Source: Epilithonimonas bovis DSM 19482 (lineage in GTDB: Bacteria; Bacteroidota; Bacteroidia; Flavobacteriales; Weeksellaceae). Taken from it: a DNA stretch of 64,000 nucleotides. Shown here piece by piece: positions 1 through 8,074 of this stretch. The number at the start of each line of letters is the position of its first letter. The first letter of the stretch is position 1. The position numbers and the translations under genes were made by a program. Below the pieces are notes generated by a model, which was given only the letters and a program-made list of their open reading frames with translations, had not been told where the DNA came from and ran no database searches. The stretch covers positions 28,877 through 92,876 of the forward strand of contig NZ_FTPU01000012.1 in the NCBI RefSeq assembly GCF_900108115.1, read 5' to 3'.

Positions 1-303
1 ATGGAAAACAACATCATCTTTGTTGGTGAAGGCAGAAACTTCCCGGGACTCTTCCGCAAAGCTTTGAAAATAGATAATGCCGAAGTGCATTGGGTAAGAG
101 AAGATCTGAGGTTGAAAAACGGCGAATCTATGAATGTTCTGGCAAGAATCCGTTACCGCCAGGCTTTGGAAAAAGCGACCATTTATCAATATGAAGAAGG
201 ATTCTATATGGAATTTGATAATCCTCAATCAGCGATTGCCGAAGGACAATTTGCCGCGTGGTATCTGGATGATGAATTAATTGGTAGTGGTGTGATTGCC
301 TAG
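1..303 (+). CDS. mnmA: tRNA-specific 2-thiouridylase MnmA, C-terminal part (cut by window edge)
   Basis: The open frame runs in from the window edge, so the first ATG is probably an internal Met. The 100 visible residues match the C-terminal beta-barrel domain of MnmA: VGEGRNFPGLFRKAL, VHWVRED, ARIRYRQ and the closing AEGQFAAWYLDDELIGSGVI segment are family hallmarks. MnmA thiolates U34 of Lys, Glu and Gln tRNAs. The catalytic Cys residues and ATP-binding PP-loop lie outside the window. A strong hairpin terminator follows 33 bases downstream. Identity is confident from the tail alone; whether the upstream part is intact cannot be seen. Confidence 0.92.
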   Translation: MENNIIFVGEGRNFPGLFRKALKIDNAEVHWVREDLRLKNGESMNVLARIRYRQALEKATIYQYEEGFYMEFDNPQSAIAEGQFAAWYLDDELIGSGVIA

Positions 304-335
304 ACAATTAGTCGAATCACAAATAAAAATAATTG

Positions 336-365
336 ACCTTTCAGAGATTCTGAAAGGTTTTTTTT
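336..365 (+). terminator. Rho-independent terminator after mnmA
   Basis: A perfect 10-bp stem (ACCTTTCAGA, 336-345, with TCTGAAAGGT, 349-358) closes a 3-base loop and runs into an uninterrupted T tract. It lies directly after the mnmA stop. Confidence 0.9.
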
Positions 366-696
366 ATTCATTAAACTGAAAATTCTTCGACTCCGCTCAG
401 GATGACATTGCCAATATTATTTTCTATTCATAGTTAAGCTAGGCAGATTCGAAGCCTCAGATTATAAAATAATGATCAATAATTTCATTAAAAATTAAAA
501 AACCTTGTTCATCTATATATTTCAATTTTTCGTCGACAAATATCTGTCATTCTTCTATAACTTAATATTAATGGCACTTTCAGGCACAGGTATTGAACAT
601 ACTAAGCAAGAACGCTAATTAAGATTAGCAGTTAAAATAAAGATTATGAAATCGTAAGATTGCATATGACCTTTAAACCAAATAAAAATTTTGCAT
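366..696. other. Gene-free intergenic stretch with a fragment of a dispersed repeat
   Basis: No convincing gene is present. Bases 389-410 (CTTCGACTCCGCTCAGGATG...) resemble the core of the three-copy dispersed repeat found elsewhere in this window and look like a decayed fragment. A short inverted repeat GCTAAT/ATTAGC lies at 614-629. The remainder is AT-rich and presumably carries the promoter of the small exported-protein gene. Confidence 0.5.
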
Positions 697-1005
697 ATGA
701 AAAAGTCAGTTTTAGCAGCAAGTTTATTGATTGCATTCGCTGCTGGTGCACAACAAGGAAGAAATGATATGAGGAACGTAAAAGTTGAAACGCATCAACC
801 TCAAAAAGATTTTGCAGGAATAAGATTGACACCAGACCAGCAAAGAAGATTGGATGCCCTCTCAAGAGAACGATTGACCGAAAGAGAATATCAGGCAAAA
901 ATCAGAAAAATACTGAACAAGCAACAATACGAGAATTATATGGCCTGCCAACACAAAGACTGGAAAAAAGACAGAGACTTTGCAATGAATGGCCCTAGAA
1001 GATAA
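697..1005 (+). CDS. Small exported protein of unknown function
   Basis: 102 residues if the ATG at 697 is used; an in-frame TTG two codons upstream is a less likely start. The N-terminus is a clear Sec signal peptide (MKKSVLAASLLIAFAAGAQ). The mature part is highly charged, with an LTPDQQRRLDALSRERLTEREYQAKIRKIL segment (split here as LTPDQQRRLDAL then SRERLTEREYQAKI) that resembles the helical repeats of small Bacteroidota periplasmic proteins of the Spy/DUF4890 type. That resemblance is only an impression. It is monocistronic, with a terminator directly after it. Function unknown. Confidence 0.7.
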   Translation: MKKSVLAASLLIAFAAGAQQGRNDMRNVKVETHQPQKDFAGIRLTPDQQRRLDALSRERLTEREYQAKIRKILNKQQYENYMACQHKDWKKDRDFAMNGPRR

Positions 1006-1021
1006 ATCAAATTTCTCATGA

Positions 1022-1048
1022 AACGCTCGGATTACCGGGCGTTTTTTA
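1022..1048 (+). terminator. Rho-independent terminator
   Basis: Stem AACGCTCGG (1022-1030) pairs with CCGGGCGTT (1035-1043, one G-U pair) around ATTA, followed by Ts. It ends the small exported-protein transcript and sits 2 bases from the stop of the convergent LytTR gene. Confidence 0.85.
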
Positions 1049-1049
1049 T

Positions 1050-1796
1050 TTAATTCCCTGCCAGCCAATCTTTAAAATCTTTCACTCTATCCCGGCTTAC
1101 TGTAATCTCTTCATCTGGCTGATATTCCAGATCTACTTTGTAAACTGGCGACGTATGAATGTTTTTGATATAATCGGAACTGATAATAAACTGTCTGTTA
1201 ACCCGGAAAAATTTTGTTTCGTCCAAAACTTCTACTAATTCGTCTAAAGTGAAGTCTGTCGGAAAATTGCGCTCTTTGGTCTGCAGATACACAATTTTAT
1301 TTTCGCTGTAGAAACAACTGACATCATTGATGGAAACCACTTTGAGATTATAGCCAATTTTCACCAAAATCCTGGATAGCGTTGCTTTTTCTTTCTTAAC
1401 TATTTGTCTGATTTCCTGCGAATTAACACTTCCTTCTTCCGGCAGGAAAGATTTGAATTTTTCAATCGCTTTTGCCAGATCTTCTTCTTCAATGGGTTTC
1501 AAAAGATAATCAATACTGTTTAGTTTGAAGGCTTTTAGTGTGTACTGATCAAAAGCGGTTGTGTAGATGATAAAAGCCTTGGTAGAAACTTGATCAAAAA
1601 TATCAAACGATAAACCATCACCCAAAACAATATCTGAAAAAATCAGTTGTGGATGTTCATTTTCCTTAAACCAGTCTACTGCTTCTTCCACAGAATTAAG
1701 GCTTGTAACAACTTCTAAATCAGAAAACAAGCTCAATAATTTTTGCAACCTTCTGACTGCCGGTTTTTCGTCTTCGATGATGATCGTTCTTATCAT
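1050..1796 (-). CDS. LytTR-family response regulator
   Basis: 248 residues. A receiver domain (about 1-120) carries the acidic pocket IIEDE, phospho-acceptor D55 in IFSDIVLGDG, T80-region TTAFD and the conserved Lys in LLKPI. A LytTR DNA-binding domain fills about 140-246 (ILVKIGYNLKVV, FFRVNRQFIIS). LytTR regulators bind tandem 9-12 bp direct repeats about two helical turns apart. It is the last gene of a minus-strand set headed by a LytS-like kinase, its presumed partner. Tandem repeats of the right type stand before that kinase gene and before the TonB receptor at 9.2 kb, so self-regulation and control of the receptor are inferred. Confidence 0.93.
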   Translation of the reverse strand: MIRTIIIEDEKPAVRRLQKLLSLFSDLEVVTSLNSVEEAVDWFKENEHPQLIFSDIVLGDGLSFDIFDQVSTKAFIIYTTAFDQYTLKAFKLNSIDYLLKPIEEEDLAKAIEKFKSFLPEEGSVNSQEIRQIVKKEKATLSRILVKIGYNLKVVSINDVSCFYSENKIVYLQTKERNFPTDFTLDELVEVLDETKFFRVNRQFIISSDYIKNIHTSPVYKVDLEYQPDEEITVSRDRVKDFKDWLAGN

Positions 1797-1867
1797 TTTT
1801 TTTTAAAACATTTTTTAATTAAGCCCCATAGGCACAATAGAAAAATTATTGGACTATGTTTTTAAAG

Positions 1868-2167
1868 TCATTTATACTTTTCTGTCAGTTCTTTTATTTT
1901 CCTGTCTTCCCAATCTTTTCCTAAAAAATAACCTGGGCAGAAAACGCCTGCAGCATGCGCTGCCAATCCAATTCCCCAGAAAAATGGTGTTGCCCAGATT
2001 TCCCAGCTCCAGAAGCTGTGCTCTGCACGAATCTCGCTCCAATTGGCAAAAATAAGAAATAGATTGACTAAAATATAGATGGTTAAATGGGTATAAAAAC
2101 CTTTTAGCTGCTTTACTTTCCTTACCGCCTCCAAGTAACGGATATCATTTTCGTTATAAGTTTCCAT
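1868..2167 (-). CDS. 2TM domain protein (third of a tandem set)
   Basis: 99 residues with the 2TM-domain pattern: an N-terminal amphipathic segment (YLEAVRKVKQLKGFYTHL), two hydrophobic spans (about 27-43 and 59-78), and a C-terminal WEDRKIKEL motif. Its start overlaps the end of the preceding 2TM gene by 14 bases, which suggests translational coupling. Families of this type often sit with LytTR two-component genes in Flavobacteriia; their biochemical role is unknown. Probably an inner-membrane accessory of the sensor kinase, by context only. Confidence 0.85.
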   Translation of the reverse strand: METYNENDIRYLEAVRKVKQLKGFYTHLTIYILVNLFLIFANWSEIRAEHSFWSWEIWATPFFWGIGLAAHAAGVFCPGYFLGKDWEDRKIKELTEKYK

Positions 2168-2453
2168 GGTTTTGCTTTTTGATTTCTTTATTAATCATAT
2201 CATTCTCCCAATCAGTATTGAAAAAAAACAATTTAATCCCTCTAATGGCGAGAATCAATCCCCAGATGATAAAAACCCAGGAAATGTGCATCTGACCCAG
2301 ATTCTCCGGAAAACCTTGCCTGAAGAACTTGATCCCATAAACGATTGCAAATACAATTGCAAATACAAGGATGCCTGTATAGAATTTTTTGATTCTTTTG
2401 ACCCTTTCCACGGCCAATTCGTAACGTTGGTTTTCTGTATTAATATTTTCCAT
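2154..2453 (-). CDS. 2TM domain protein (second of a tandem set)
   Basis: 99 residues from the ATG at 2453. A longer frame exists to 2516, but the upstream part overlaps the kinase gene and lacks family similarity. It has the same architecture as its neighbours: YELAVERVKRIKKFYTG, two membrane spans, then FNTDWENDMINKEIKKQ. It lies between the kinase-2TM fusion gene (17 bases upstream) and a further 2TM gene that it overlaps by 14 bases. It looks like a diverged paralogue from local duplication. Function unknown. Confidence 0.82.
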   Translation of the reverse strand: MENINTENQRYELAVERVKRIKKFYTGILVFAIVFAIVYGIKFFRQGFPENLGQMHISWVFIIWGLILAIRGIKLFFFNTDWENDMINKEIKKQNHGNL

Positions 2454-2470
2454 TGTGATCGCTTTAAAAA

Positions 2471-3790
2471 TTATTTTTGATTGTTCATGATCTCCCTGAT
2501 CTTTTTCTCTTCCCAATTTTTACCGATGGCAAAAGTGTTCATCGCATGGGCTGCCAATCCAATTCCCCAGCCTAACATTGGCCAGTAAAACCAAAGCTCC
2601 TTGGGAGAAGTAATCAGATTGATAATGATTAAAAATGGAATAACGATGCAGTAGGAGATCAGGTTTCCGTAGAAACCTTTCAGTTCTTTTACTCTTTTTA
2701 CCGCTCTTTCGTAAGCGATATTTTCTGTTGGCTGTGGGGTGTAAGTTGTCATTGTTTGAGTATATTTTTCTATTAATATTGGGATTTTTACTTTGAAAGA
2801 TGCTTCTGATTTTTCTATAAAAACATTTTCTTTGGTAAGAAGGGCATAACGCTGGACGATGTTGGCCAAACCAATACCGGCGCTCTCTTTGAGTTGCTCT
2901 CTGTGCTGAAGGTTGTTTTCGATACAAAGAAATTTGCCTTCGGTAAAGATTCTGATATTAAGCGGTTTATTTGACGTTGCGAAGTTATGTTTGATGCAGT
3001 TTTCCAGTAATAACTGTAAAGAAAGCGGGACTACAAATCTTTGCAAATCATCTGTATTGATATCGAAAATGAAATTAACACTGTCTTCGAACCTGGTTTT
3101 CAGCAGATTGCAGTAAATTTCAGCAAATTCTACCTCATCTTCCACATGCACCATTTCTTTATCTTTCTGCTCGAGAACATAACGGTAAATTTTTGACATC
3201 GAGGTCGTGAATTTCTGTGCCTGCTCGGGATTTTCGTCAATCAAAGCGGTTAAGACATTCAGGGAATTAAAAAGAAAATGTGGATCCAACTGATTCTTGA
3301 GCGATTCGAACTGGGCGTTGGCAGATTTGGCAATCAGTTTTTGCTCCACCACTTCTTTTTTGGTATTCTTTTTCAGCTCTTCCATAAAGCCTTTTGCATG
3401 GAGAAAAGCCGAGATCATCAGCGCAAAATTGATCATAAACCAATTCGCAAAATTGTATCTTCCGGAAAAGAATTGCGTACTGTCCGCCGCGCCCTGTATC
3501 AATACAAAATTGATATAATTGAACAGGTAAACCAAAATAACATTCAGGATAACCGTCAAAACGATACCAAGAATCGTACGCCGTTTTGTTTGGTCAACCC
3601 AGGAAAAACGCTTATTAAGATAATCGTTAAGAACGCCGTTGCTTATTCCCATTCCAAAAGAGTACATGGCCGAAATCAAAAAATTATAGACAAAACCTTC
3701 AAAATTCTTTTGATCAGAAAAAAATAAAAAGAAAAATAAACTGGATCCCAGCGTTATCCAAAGTAATGTGATGAGTGATTTTCTTTCCAT
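2471..3790 (-). CDS. LytS-like sensor histidine kinase fused to a C-terminal 2TM domain
   Basis: 439 residues. Four likely membrane helices occupy about 5-130. A His_kinase domain begins with the H-box (LDPHFLFNSLN, phospho-acceptor H171), then the N-box LLLENCIKHN (260-269) and the GIGLANI ATP-lid (305-311). After the kinase ends near 340 the frame continues without a stop into a complete 2TM domain (about 358-439: YERAVKRVKELKGFYG, two spans, NWEEKKIREI). An internal Met (M347, MTTYTPQ) could restart the 2TM portion as a separate product. It heads a four-gene operon with two more 2TM genes and a LytTR regulator. A tandem operator lies 57-89 bases upstream. Confidence 0.92.
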   Translation of the reverse strand: MERKSLITLLWITLGSSLFFFLFFSDQKNFEGFVYNFLISAMYSFGMGISNGVLNDYLNKRFSWVDQTKRRTILGIVLTVILNVILVYLFNYINFVLIQGAADSTQFFSGRYNFANWFMINFALMISAFLHAKGFMEELKKNTKKEVVEQKLIAKSANAQFESLKNQLDPHFLFNSLNVLTALIDENPEQAQKFTTSMSKIYRYVLEQKDKEMVHVEDEVEFAEIYCNLLKTRFEDSVNFIFDINTDDLQRFVVPLSLQLLLENCIKHNFATSNKPLNIRIFTEGKFLCIENNLQHREQLKESAGIGLANIVQRYALLTKENVFIEKSEASFKVKIPILIEKYTQTMTTYTPQPTENIAYERAVKRVKELKGFYGNLISYCIVIPFLIIINLITSPKELWFYWPMLGWGIGLAAHAMNTFAIGKNWEEKKIREIMNNQK

Positions 3791-3807
3791 TTCTTAATTT
3801 CTTGGTT

Positions 3808-3879
3808 CAAAATTATTCTAATAGAAGAAGTTAAGCAATTATTACTGACCGAACGGTAAAAAAATCCGACTGAATGGTA
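3808..3879 (-). promoter_or_regulatory. LytTR-type operator and -7 element of the kinase operon
   Basis: On the minus strand a -7 element TAATTTTG (3808-3815) matches the Bacteroidota consensus TAnnTTTG, with no -33 TTTG at the usual distance. Upstream are two direct repeats, TACCGTTCGGTC (3847-3858) and TACCATTCAGTC (3868-3879), 21 bases apart start to start. They approximate LytTR half-sites. The proximal repeat is 31 bases from the -7 element, the same geometry as in the promoter at 11426-11497. A missing -33 box fits activator dependence. Confidence 0.72.
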
Positions 3880-3950
3880 GAAATATTAAGATGCCCTTAA
3901 GAAAAAAAGGAACACTATTTGCTTTTGAGAGCCTGTAATAACTAATTTTT

Positions 3951-4145
3951 ATGAAGAGAAATTTTGAAATACTGTTCGCAGGATTATTCGGGACCGTTGC
4001 TGTTCTGAGTGTTATCGCTACAAGGAAATATTTTAAAAATAAATCTTACAACAGCGAATACTCGGATCATCATCTTCTTTTCGGTAATTCTTCCAAAACT
4101 TACGCGGCTCCCGGAGATGGTGTAGAATTAGACGCATTTTTATAG
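3951..4145 (+). CDS. Small membrane-anchored protein, unknown
   Basis: 64 residues. A single hydrophobic helix (about 6-23, ILFAGLFGTVAVLSVIA) is followed by a basic stretch and a soluble tail ending in DGVELDAFL. I recognise no family. The frame starts at a good ATG, is isolated, and is followed by a hairpin terminator, all of which favour a real gene. Confidence 0.6.
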   Translation: MKRNFEILFAGLFGTVAVLSVIATRKYFKNKSYNSEYSDHHLLFGNSSKTYAAPGDGVELDAFL

Positions 4146-4177
4146 AGTTTAACATTCAATATCAATATATTTTAAGG

Positions 4178-4207
4178 TTCCGGTTCTCAAAAAGCCGGAA
4201 TTTTTTT
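4178..4207 (+). terminator. Rho-independent terminator
   Basis: TTCCGG (4178-4183) pairs with CCGGAA (4195-4200) around an 11-base loop, followed by seven Ts. It supports the preceding 64-residue frame being expressed. Confidence 0.75.
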
Positions 4208-4426
4208 GTGGAAAACTTTCGAAAATTTTAAGACAGATTTTATTTTCCAAATGATACTTTTGGAACAGTAATTCCAGTCAATTTTATCGCAAATCAAAGA
4301 TTCGATGAAGTCAAAGGTGGAAATTTTTTTTCTTTATTAACTTCTTTAAGACGCAAAAATTTGCGACCTACAGGGACCAATTAACAACTTTTCCTTTTAT
4401 GTTTTTGTGATAATTTTTATCAACTT

Positions 4427-5467
4427 ATGTCAGATTTAATACCAAAAGGGCAAGGCGCCCAGCGTAATGTGACCAACCGATTCGATAGATATACCTTCGA
4501 ACCGGAAGATTACGAATTGGATAAAATCAAGACTCAGGTGACAGAAGTTTTTCCGAAAACAATTATCAACATCGTTAAAAGCCCGGATCTTATGATGGAT
4601 TACTCTATGAATCCCTATCAGGGCTGCGAACACGGCTGTTCCTACTGTTTTGCGCGGCCAACCCACGAATTTTGGGGTTACAGCGCAGGCGTCGATTTTG
4701 AAAGAAAACTGATGGTCAAAAAAAACGCGCCGGAACTCCTGGAAAAAACCTTTCAAAAAAAATCGTATGTGCCCAAGCCCATCATGCTATCCGGCAATAC
4801 AGACTGTTATCAGCCAATAGAACGTCAATTTGAGATTACGCGGAAACTGCTTCAGATTTGTCTGGATTACCGGCATCCGGTTTCCATTATTACAAAAAAC
4901 GCTTTGATTCTGAGAGATTTGGATATTCTTGAAAAAATGGCAGAAAAAAACCTGATTTCGGTATCGATGAGTATTCCGACCCTGAATGAAGATTTGAGAC
5001 GCGTAATGGAACCAAGAACTTCGACAGCAAAAAACAAATTGAAGGCGATCGAAGTTTTATCTTCCCACCATATCCCGGTAAATGTGATGATTGCCCCTGT
5101 GATCCCCGCTTTGACAAGCGATGAAAGCCTCGGTATTATGAAGTCTGTCTCCGAAGCTGGCGCCAGAAGCTGCGGCTACACTTTGGTAAGGCTAAATGAC
5201 ACGGTTGAGCCTGTTTTTGTACAGTGGCTTGAGGCGCATTTCCCCGACAGAAAAGACAAAGTCCTGAATCTCATCCGCTCTATGCGAGGCGGGAATCTGG
5301 GAGAGAAACGTTTTTTCCAGCGATATCAGGGCGAAGGCAATATTGCAGAAATGATTCATAAAACCTTTGAGATTGGGAAGAAAAAATTCTTTGCCGGCAA
5401 AGAAAGGGCTCAACTTACAACAGAACATTTTACCGGAAGCAGAACGCAACAATTACGGTTATTTTAA
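4427..5467 (+). CDS. PA0069-family radical SAM protein
   Basis: 346 residues. The radical SAM cluster motif CX3CX2C is present (C67, C71, C74 in NPYQGCEHGCSYCFARPTHEFWG). The following GNTDCYQPIER and SIITKN segments are typical of the PA0069/Rv2578c group, related to spore photoproduct lyase. The family makes the 5'-deoxyadenosyl radical from SAM; its substrate is not established. The gene is monocistronic, preceded by about 280 bases without genes. A possible role in repair or modification cannot be read from the sequence. Confidence 0.9.
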   Translation: MSDLIPKGQGAQRNVTNRFDRYTFEPEDYELDKIKTQVTEVFPKTIINIVKSPDLMMDYSMNPYQGCEHGCSYCFARPTHEFWGYSAGVDFERKLMVKKNAPELLEKTFQKKSYVPKPIMLSGNTDCYQPIERQFEITRKLLQICLDYRHPVSIITKNALILRDLDILEKMAEKNLISVSMSIPTLNEDLRRVMEPRTSTAKNKLKAIEVLSSHHIPVNVMIAPVIPALTSDESLGIMKSVSEAGARSCGYTLVRLNDTVEPVFVQWLEAHFPDRKDKVLNLIRSMRGGNLGEKRFFQRYQGEGNIAEMIHKTFEIGKKKFFAGKERAQLTTEHFTGSRTQQLRLF

Positions 5468-5701
5468 AGTCAAATTTTTCTCTTCAATCTAACAAATATT
5501 ATTTGCTAATCAGCATAATCAGTGATAAAACCGTTGTATTCTTTTGAAATGTTTTGATTAGCTTTGCGTATTAAAAACCACGAAGACACAGAAGATTTTA
5601 GAAAGTTTTTTGAAGTACAAATAGTATTTGAGCTTATCATTTTCTGTTAGAAAACTCTAATCTTTTTTTATGTGGTTGTAAAATTTATTTAGTTTTCCCC
5701 A

Positions 5702-7366
5702 ATGAAGCAATTTTCCGCAAAACGCAGCATACAGATTCTCGCCCATATCCTTGAACAATATGGCATCGATAAAATCATTATTTCCCCGGGCTCCAGGAAT
5801 GCGCCTTTGGCCATTCATTTTTCGGAGATTGATGCGTTCCAGTGTTACAGTATCGTAGATGAGAGGTCTGCTGCATTTGTAGGATTAGGGATTTCCAAAT
5901 CCATCAGAAAACCTGTCGCCATTACCTGTACAAGCGGTTCTGCTGCGGCCAATTATTATCCAGCAATTGTTGAGGCTTTTTACCAGAACATCCCTCTTTT
6001 GGTCCTTACCGCAGACAGGCCATCGGACTATGTTGATATTTTTGACGGTCAGACGATCCGTCAAAAAAATATTTTCCAGCAGCATTCCTATGGTGATTTT
6101 GAATTGCTGGAAGATGATAAAGACGGCGCGGATGATTACAACTTTGACACTATCAAAAAAGCGGTTGAACTTTGCTTTGAGAAAAGTGGCCCTGTACACA
6201 TCAATATTCCTTTAGCAGAACCTTTATACAATCTGGTAGAAGAATTGCCGGTGATGCCCGCTGTGGAAAAAACCATCAAAAAGGATAATTATGAGCTGCC
6301 TTCCAGCCTGATTGCTGATTGGCATACATCCAAAAGGATTATGATTCTTGCAGGCACGCTGTTGCCCAATCCTGAGCTGGAAACCCAGCTTTCCCAATTG
6401 GTGAAAAATCATACGGTAGTGGTGTTGACCGAAATGAATTCTAACCTGCAGCACGAGAAATTTTTTGCTCATATAGACCGTTATATCACCGATTTCTCTG
6501 AGGAAGATTACCATACTTACGCTCCCGATTTACTGATAACCATTGGCCAAAATGTGGTGTCCAAAAGAGTGAAGCAATTCCTGAGAAAAGCCAAACCAAA
6601 GCAGCATTGGCATGTTGATCCTTACTGGCAGCCGGATACCTATTATGCCCTTAGCCAAAAGATCGAGACCAAGCCAGAAGTTTTCTTCGCCCAGTTACTG
6701 AATTCTATCAACCTAGAGCCGCGGCCTTACTTCAACCTTTGGGATATTCTTAAGGATAAAAAGGATGCAAAACATGAGGAATTCCTAAACAGGGCTCCAT
6801 TTTCGGATTTTTATGTTTTCAAGATCCTGTCAGAAAACATCCCCGAAAAATATAAAATCCATTTTTCCAACAGTTCGGCAATCCGATATGCGCAATTGTT
6901 TGATTATCAAAAATTTGATATTTTCTGCAACCGCGGGACCAGTGGGATTGATGGCTGTACTTCTACGGCCATGGGATTTGCGATGATGGAGGATGACCCC
7001 ACCATCCTGATTACCGGTGATCTCTCTTTTTTCTATGATATCAATGGCCTGTGGAACAAATACATCCCGCCTTATACCAGAATAGTGATTTTTAACAATG
7101 GCGAAGGCAATATTTTCCGTATTATCCCGGGACCAAGTGGTACTAATGCGCTGGATGAGTTTATTGCAACGGAACACCATAAAAACGCTGAGCTGTTGGC
7201 CAAAAATTTTGGCTTTGATTATATCCGTGTAGAAGATGAACTTTCTCTGGATCGTGTTTTGCCTAATTTTTACAAGCCAGACTCAAAACCCAAAATCCTT
7301 GAGGTTATGACTGGCGAATGTAATAATGCAGATGTCCTGAAACAGTATTTTGAAGCATTGAAATAG
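5702..7366 (+). CDS. menD: MenD, SEPHCHC synthase (menaquinone biosynthesis)
   Basis: 554 residues, normal length. It is a thiamine-diphosphate enzyme that condenses isochorismate with 2-oxoglutarate, the committed step to menaquinone. Visible motifs: SPGSRNAPL (28-36), catalytic Glu E54 in IVDERSAAF, NRGTSGIDGCTST (410-422), and the ThDP/Mg site GDLSFFYDINGLWN (439-452) with IFNNGEGNIF (463-472). Menaquinone is the usual respiratory quinone of Flavobacteriia and feeds the cytochrome bd oxidase encoded at 57.6 kb. No other men gene is adjacent. A perfect-stem terminator follows. Confidence 0.97.
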   Translation: MKQFSAKRSIQILAHILEQYGIDKIIISPGSRNAPLAIHFSEIDAFQCYSIVDERSAAFVGLGISKSIRKPVAITCTSGSAAANYYPAIVEAFYQNIPLLVLTADRPSDYVDIFDGQTIRQKNIFQQHSYGDFELLEDDKDGADDYNFDTIKKAVELCFEKSGPVHINIPLAEPLYNLVEELPVMPAVEKTIKKDNYELPSSLIADWHTSKRIMILAGTLLPNPELETQLSQLVKNHTVVVLTEMNSNLQHEKFFAHIDRYITDFSEEDYHTYAPDLLITIGQNVVSKRVKQFLRKAKPKQHWHVDPYWQPDTYYALSQKIETKPEVFFAQLLNSINLEPRPYFNLWDILKDKKDAKHEEFLNRAPFSDFYVFKILSENIPEKYKIHFSNSSAIRYAQLFDYQKFDIFCNRGTSGIDGCTSTAMGFAMMEDDPTILITGDLSFFYDINGLWNKYIPPYTRIVIFNNGEGNIFRIIPGPSGTNALDEFIATEHHKNAELLAKNFGFDYIRVEDELSLDRVLPNFYKPDSKPKILEVMTGECNNADVLKQYFEALK

Positions 7367-7372
7367 CACTTT

Positions 7373-7416
7373 AAAACGTTTAGGACTCTACTTAGCAATT
7401 CTAAACGTTTTATATT
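7373..7416 (+). terminator. Rho-independent terminator after menD
   Basis: A perfect 11-bp stem AAAACGTTTAG (7373-7383) / CTAAACGTTTT (7401-7411) lies within 10 bases of the menD stop. It is symmetrical enough to serve also the convergent aminotransferase gene. Confidence 0.8.
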
Positions 7417-7447
7417 GTAATGTCATTAGAAAGAGCCATTCAATTAA

Positions 7448-8074
7448 TCAAAACTCCAAATCCGTTTCTTCCTTTGGCAGATTAATGATTTTCTCAATGG
7501 GATAGATAAACATGTCATCAAAATCATTGAGGGCATTGATGAGCTGAAAATGGCTAAATTCCTTGATATTATCAAGGCTGATGTCAGCTTCTTTTATTTT
7601 CTTTTTAGCTAGAAGATGCTGGCGCATCACACCATTTAGAAGGTAATTCTTGGGTGTATACCACTTTTTGTCTTTTAGAAAAAGCAGGTTGGAAAATGAT
7701 GTATCAGTGACTTGGTTTTCTCTAATAATGATAATCTCATCAGCCAAGCTTTTTGATTTAAGATTTTGAAACACAGTACGATCCGCATATTTAAACTGAT
7801 AATCCAAATCATTGTTAACAACGAGCTCAAAACTTTCAAACTCCATAAAAGCATAAGGAAAAATCTGAGTTTTACAGTTATTATCCAGATCATACTCTAT
7901 CCGGAATTTAAAAAGCCCATCCTCATCATGTTCCAAAGACAGGTATAGGCTCCTGATATCAATAGTGCACGCTTTCCCAAAATAGGAAAATGTGTCATTC
8001 ATGCGCTTCTGATGCATCTCAGCCAAAAAAAGCTTCTGATCTTCTACTTTGATACTTTCAATAAATCGGGACAT
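7448..8074 (-). CDS. Class IV aminotransferase-like protein (PabC type)
   Basis: 208 residues. It resembles the short Bacteroidota 4-amino-4-deoxychorismate lyases: FIESIKVEDQ near the start, HQKRM (His-x-x-Arg-Met, phosphate-binding region), Lys-containing YKYAD-like segment FKYADR (98-103, putative PLP lysine), IIIRENQVTDTSFSNLLF, and NGVMRQHLL. The start overlaps the end of pabB by 17 bases, so the two are translated together. Together they would convert chorismate to p-aminobenzoate for folate. Assignment rests on motifs and on coupling to pabB. Confidence 0.85.
   Translation of the reverse strand: MSRFIESIKVEDQKLFLAEMHQKRMNDTFSYFGKACTIDIRSLYLSLEHDEDGLFKFRIEYDLDNNCKTQIFPYAFMEFESFELVVNNDLDYQFKYADRTVFQNLKSKSLADEIIIIRENQVTDTSFSNLLFLKDKKWYTPKNYLLNGVMRQHLLAKKKIKEADISLDNIKEFSHFQLINALNDFDDMFIYPIEKIINLPKEETDLEF

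Noticed and set aside
2520..2927. Long open frame overlapping the kinase-2TM gene
   Set aside because: Out-of-frame shadow; composition is Arg/Ser-rich without family features, while the kinase frame carries all motifs.
4353..4366. CGCAAA/TTTGCG palindrome before the radical SAM gene
   Set aside because: Short, no T tract and no second copy; likely chance in AT-rich DNA.
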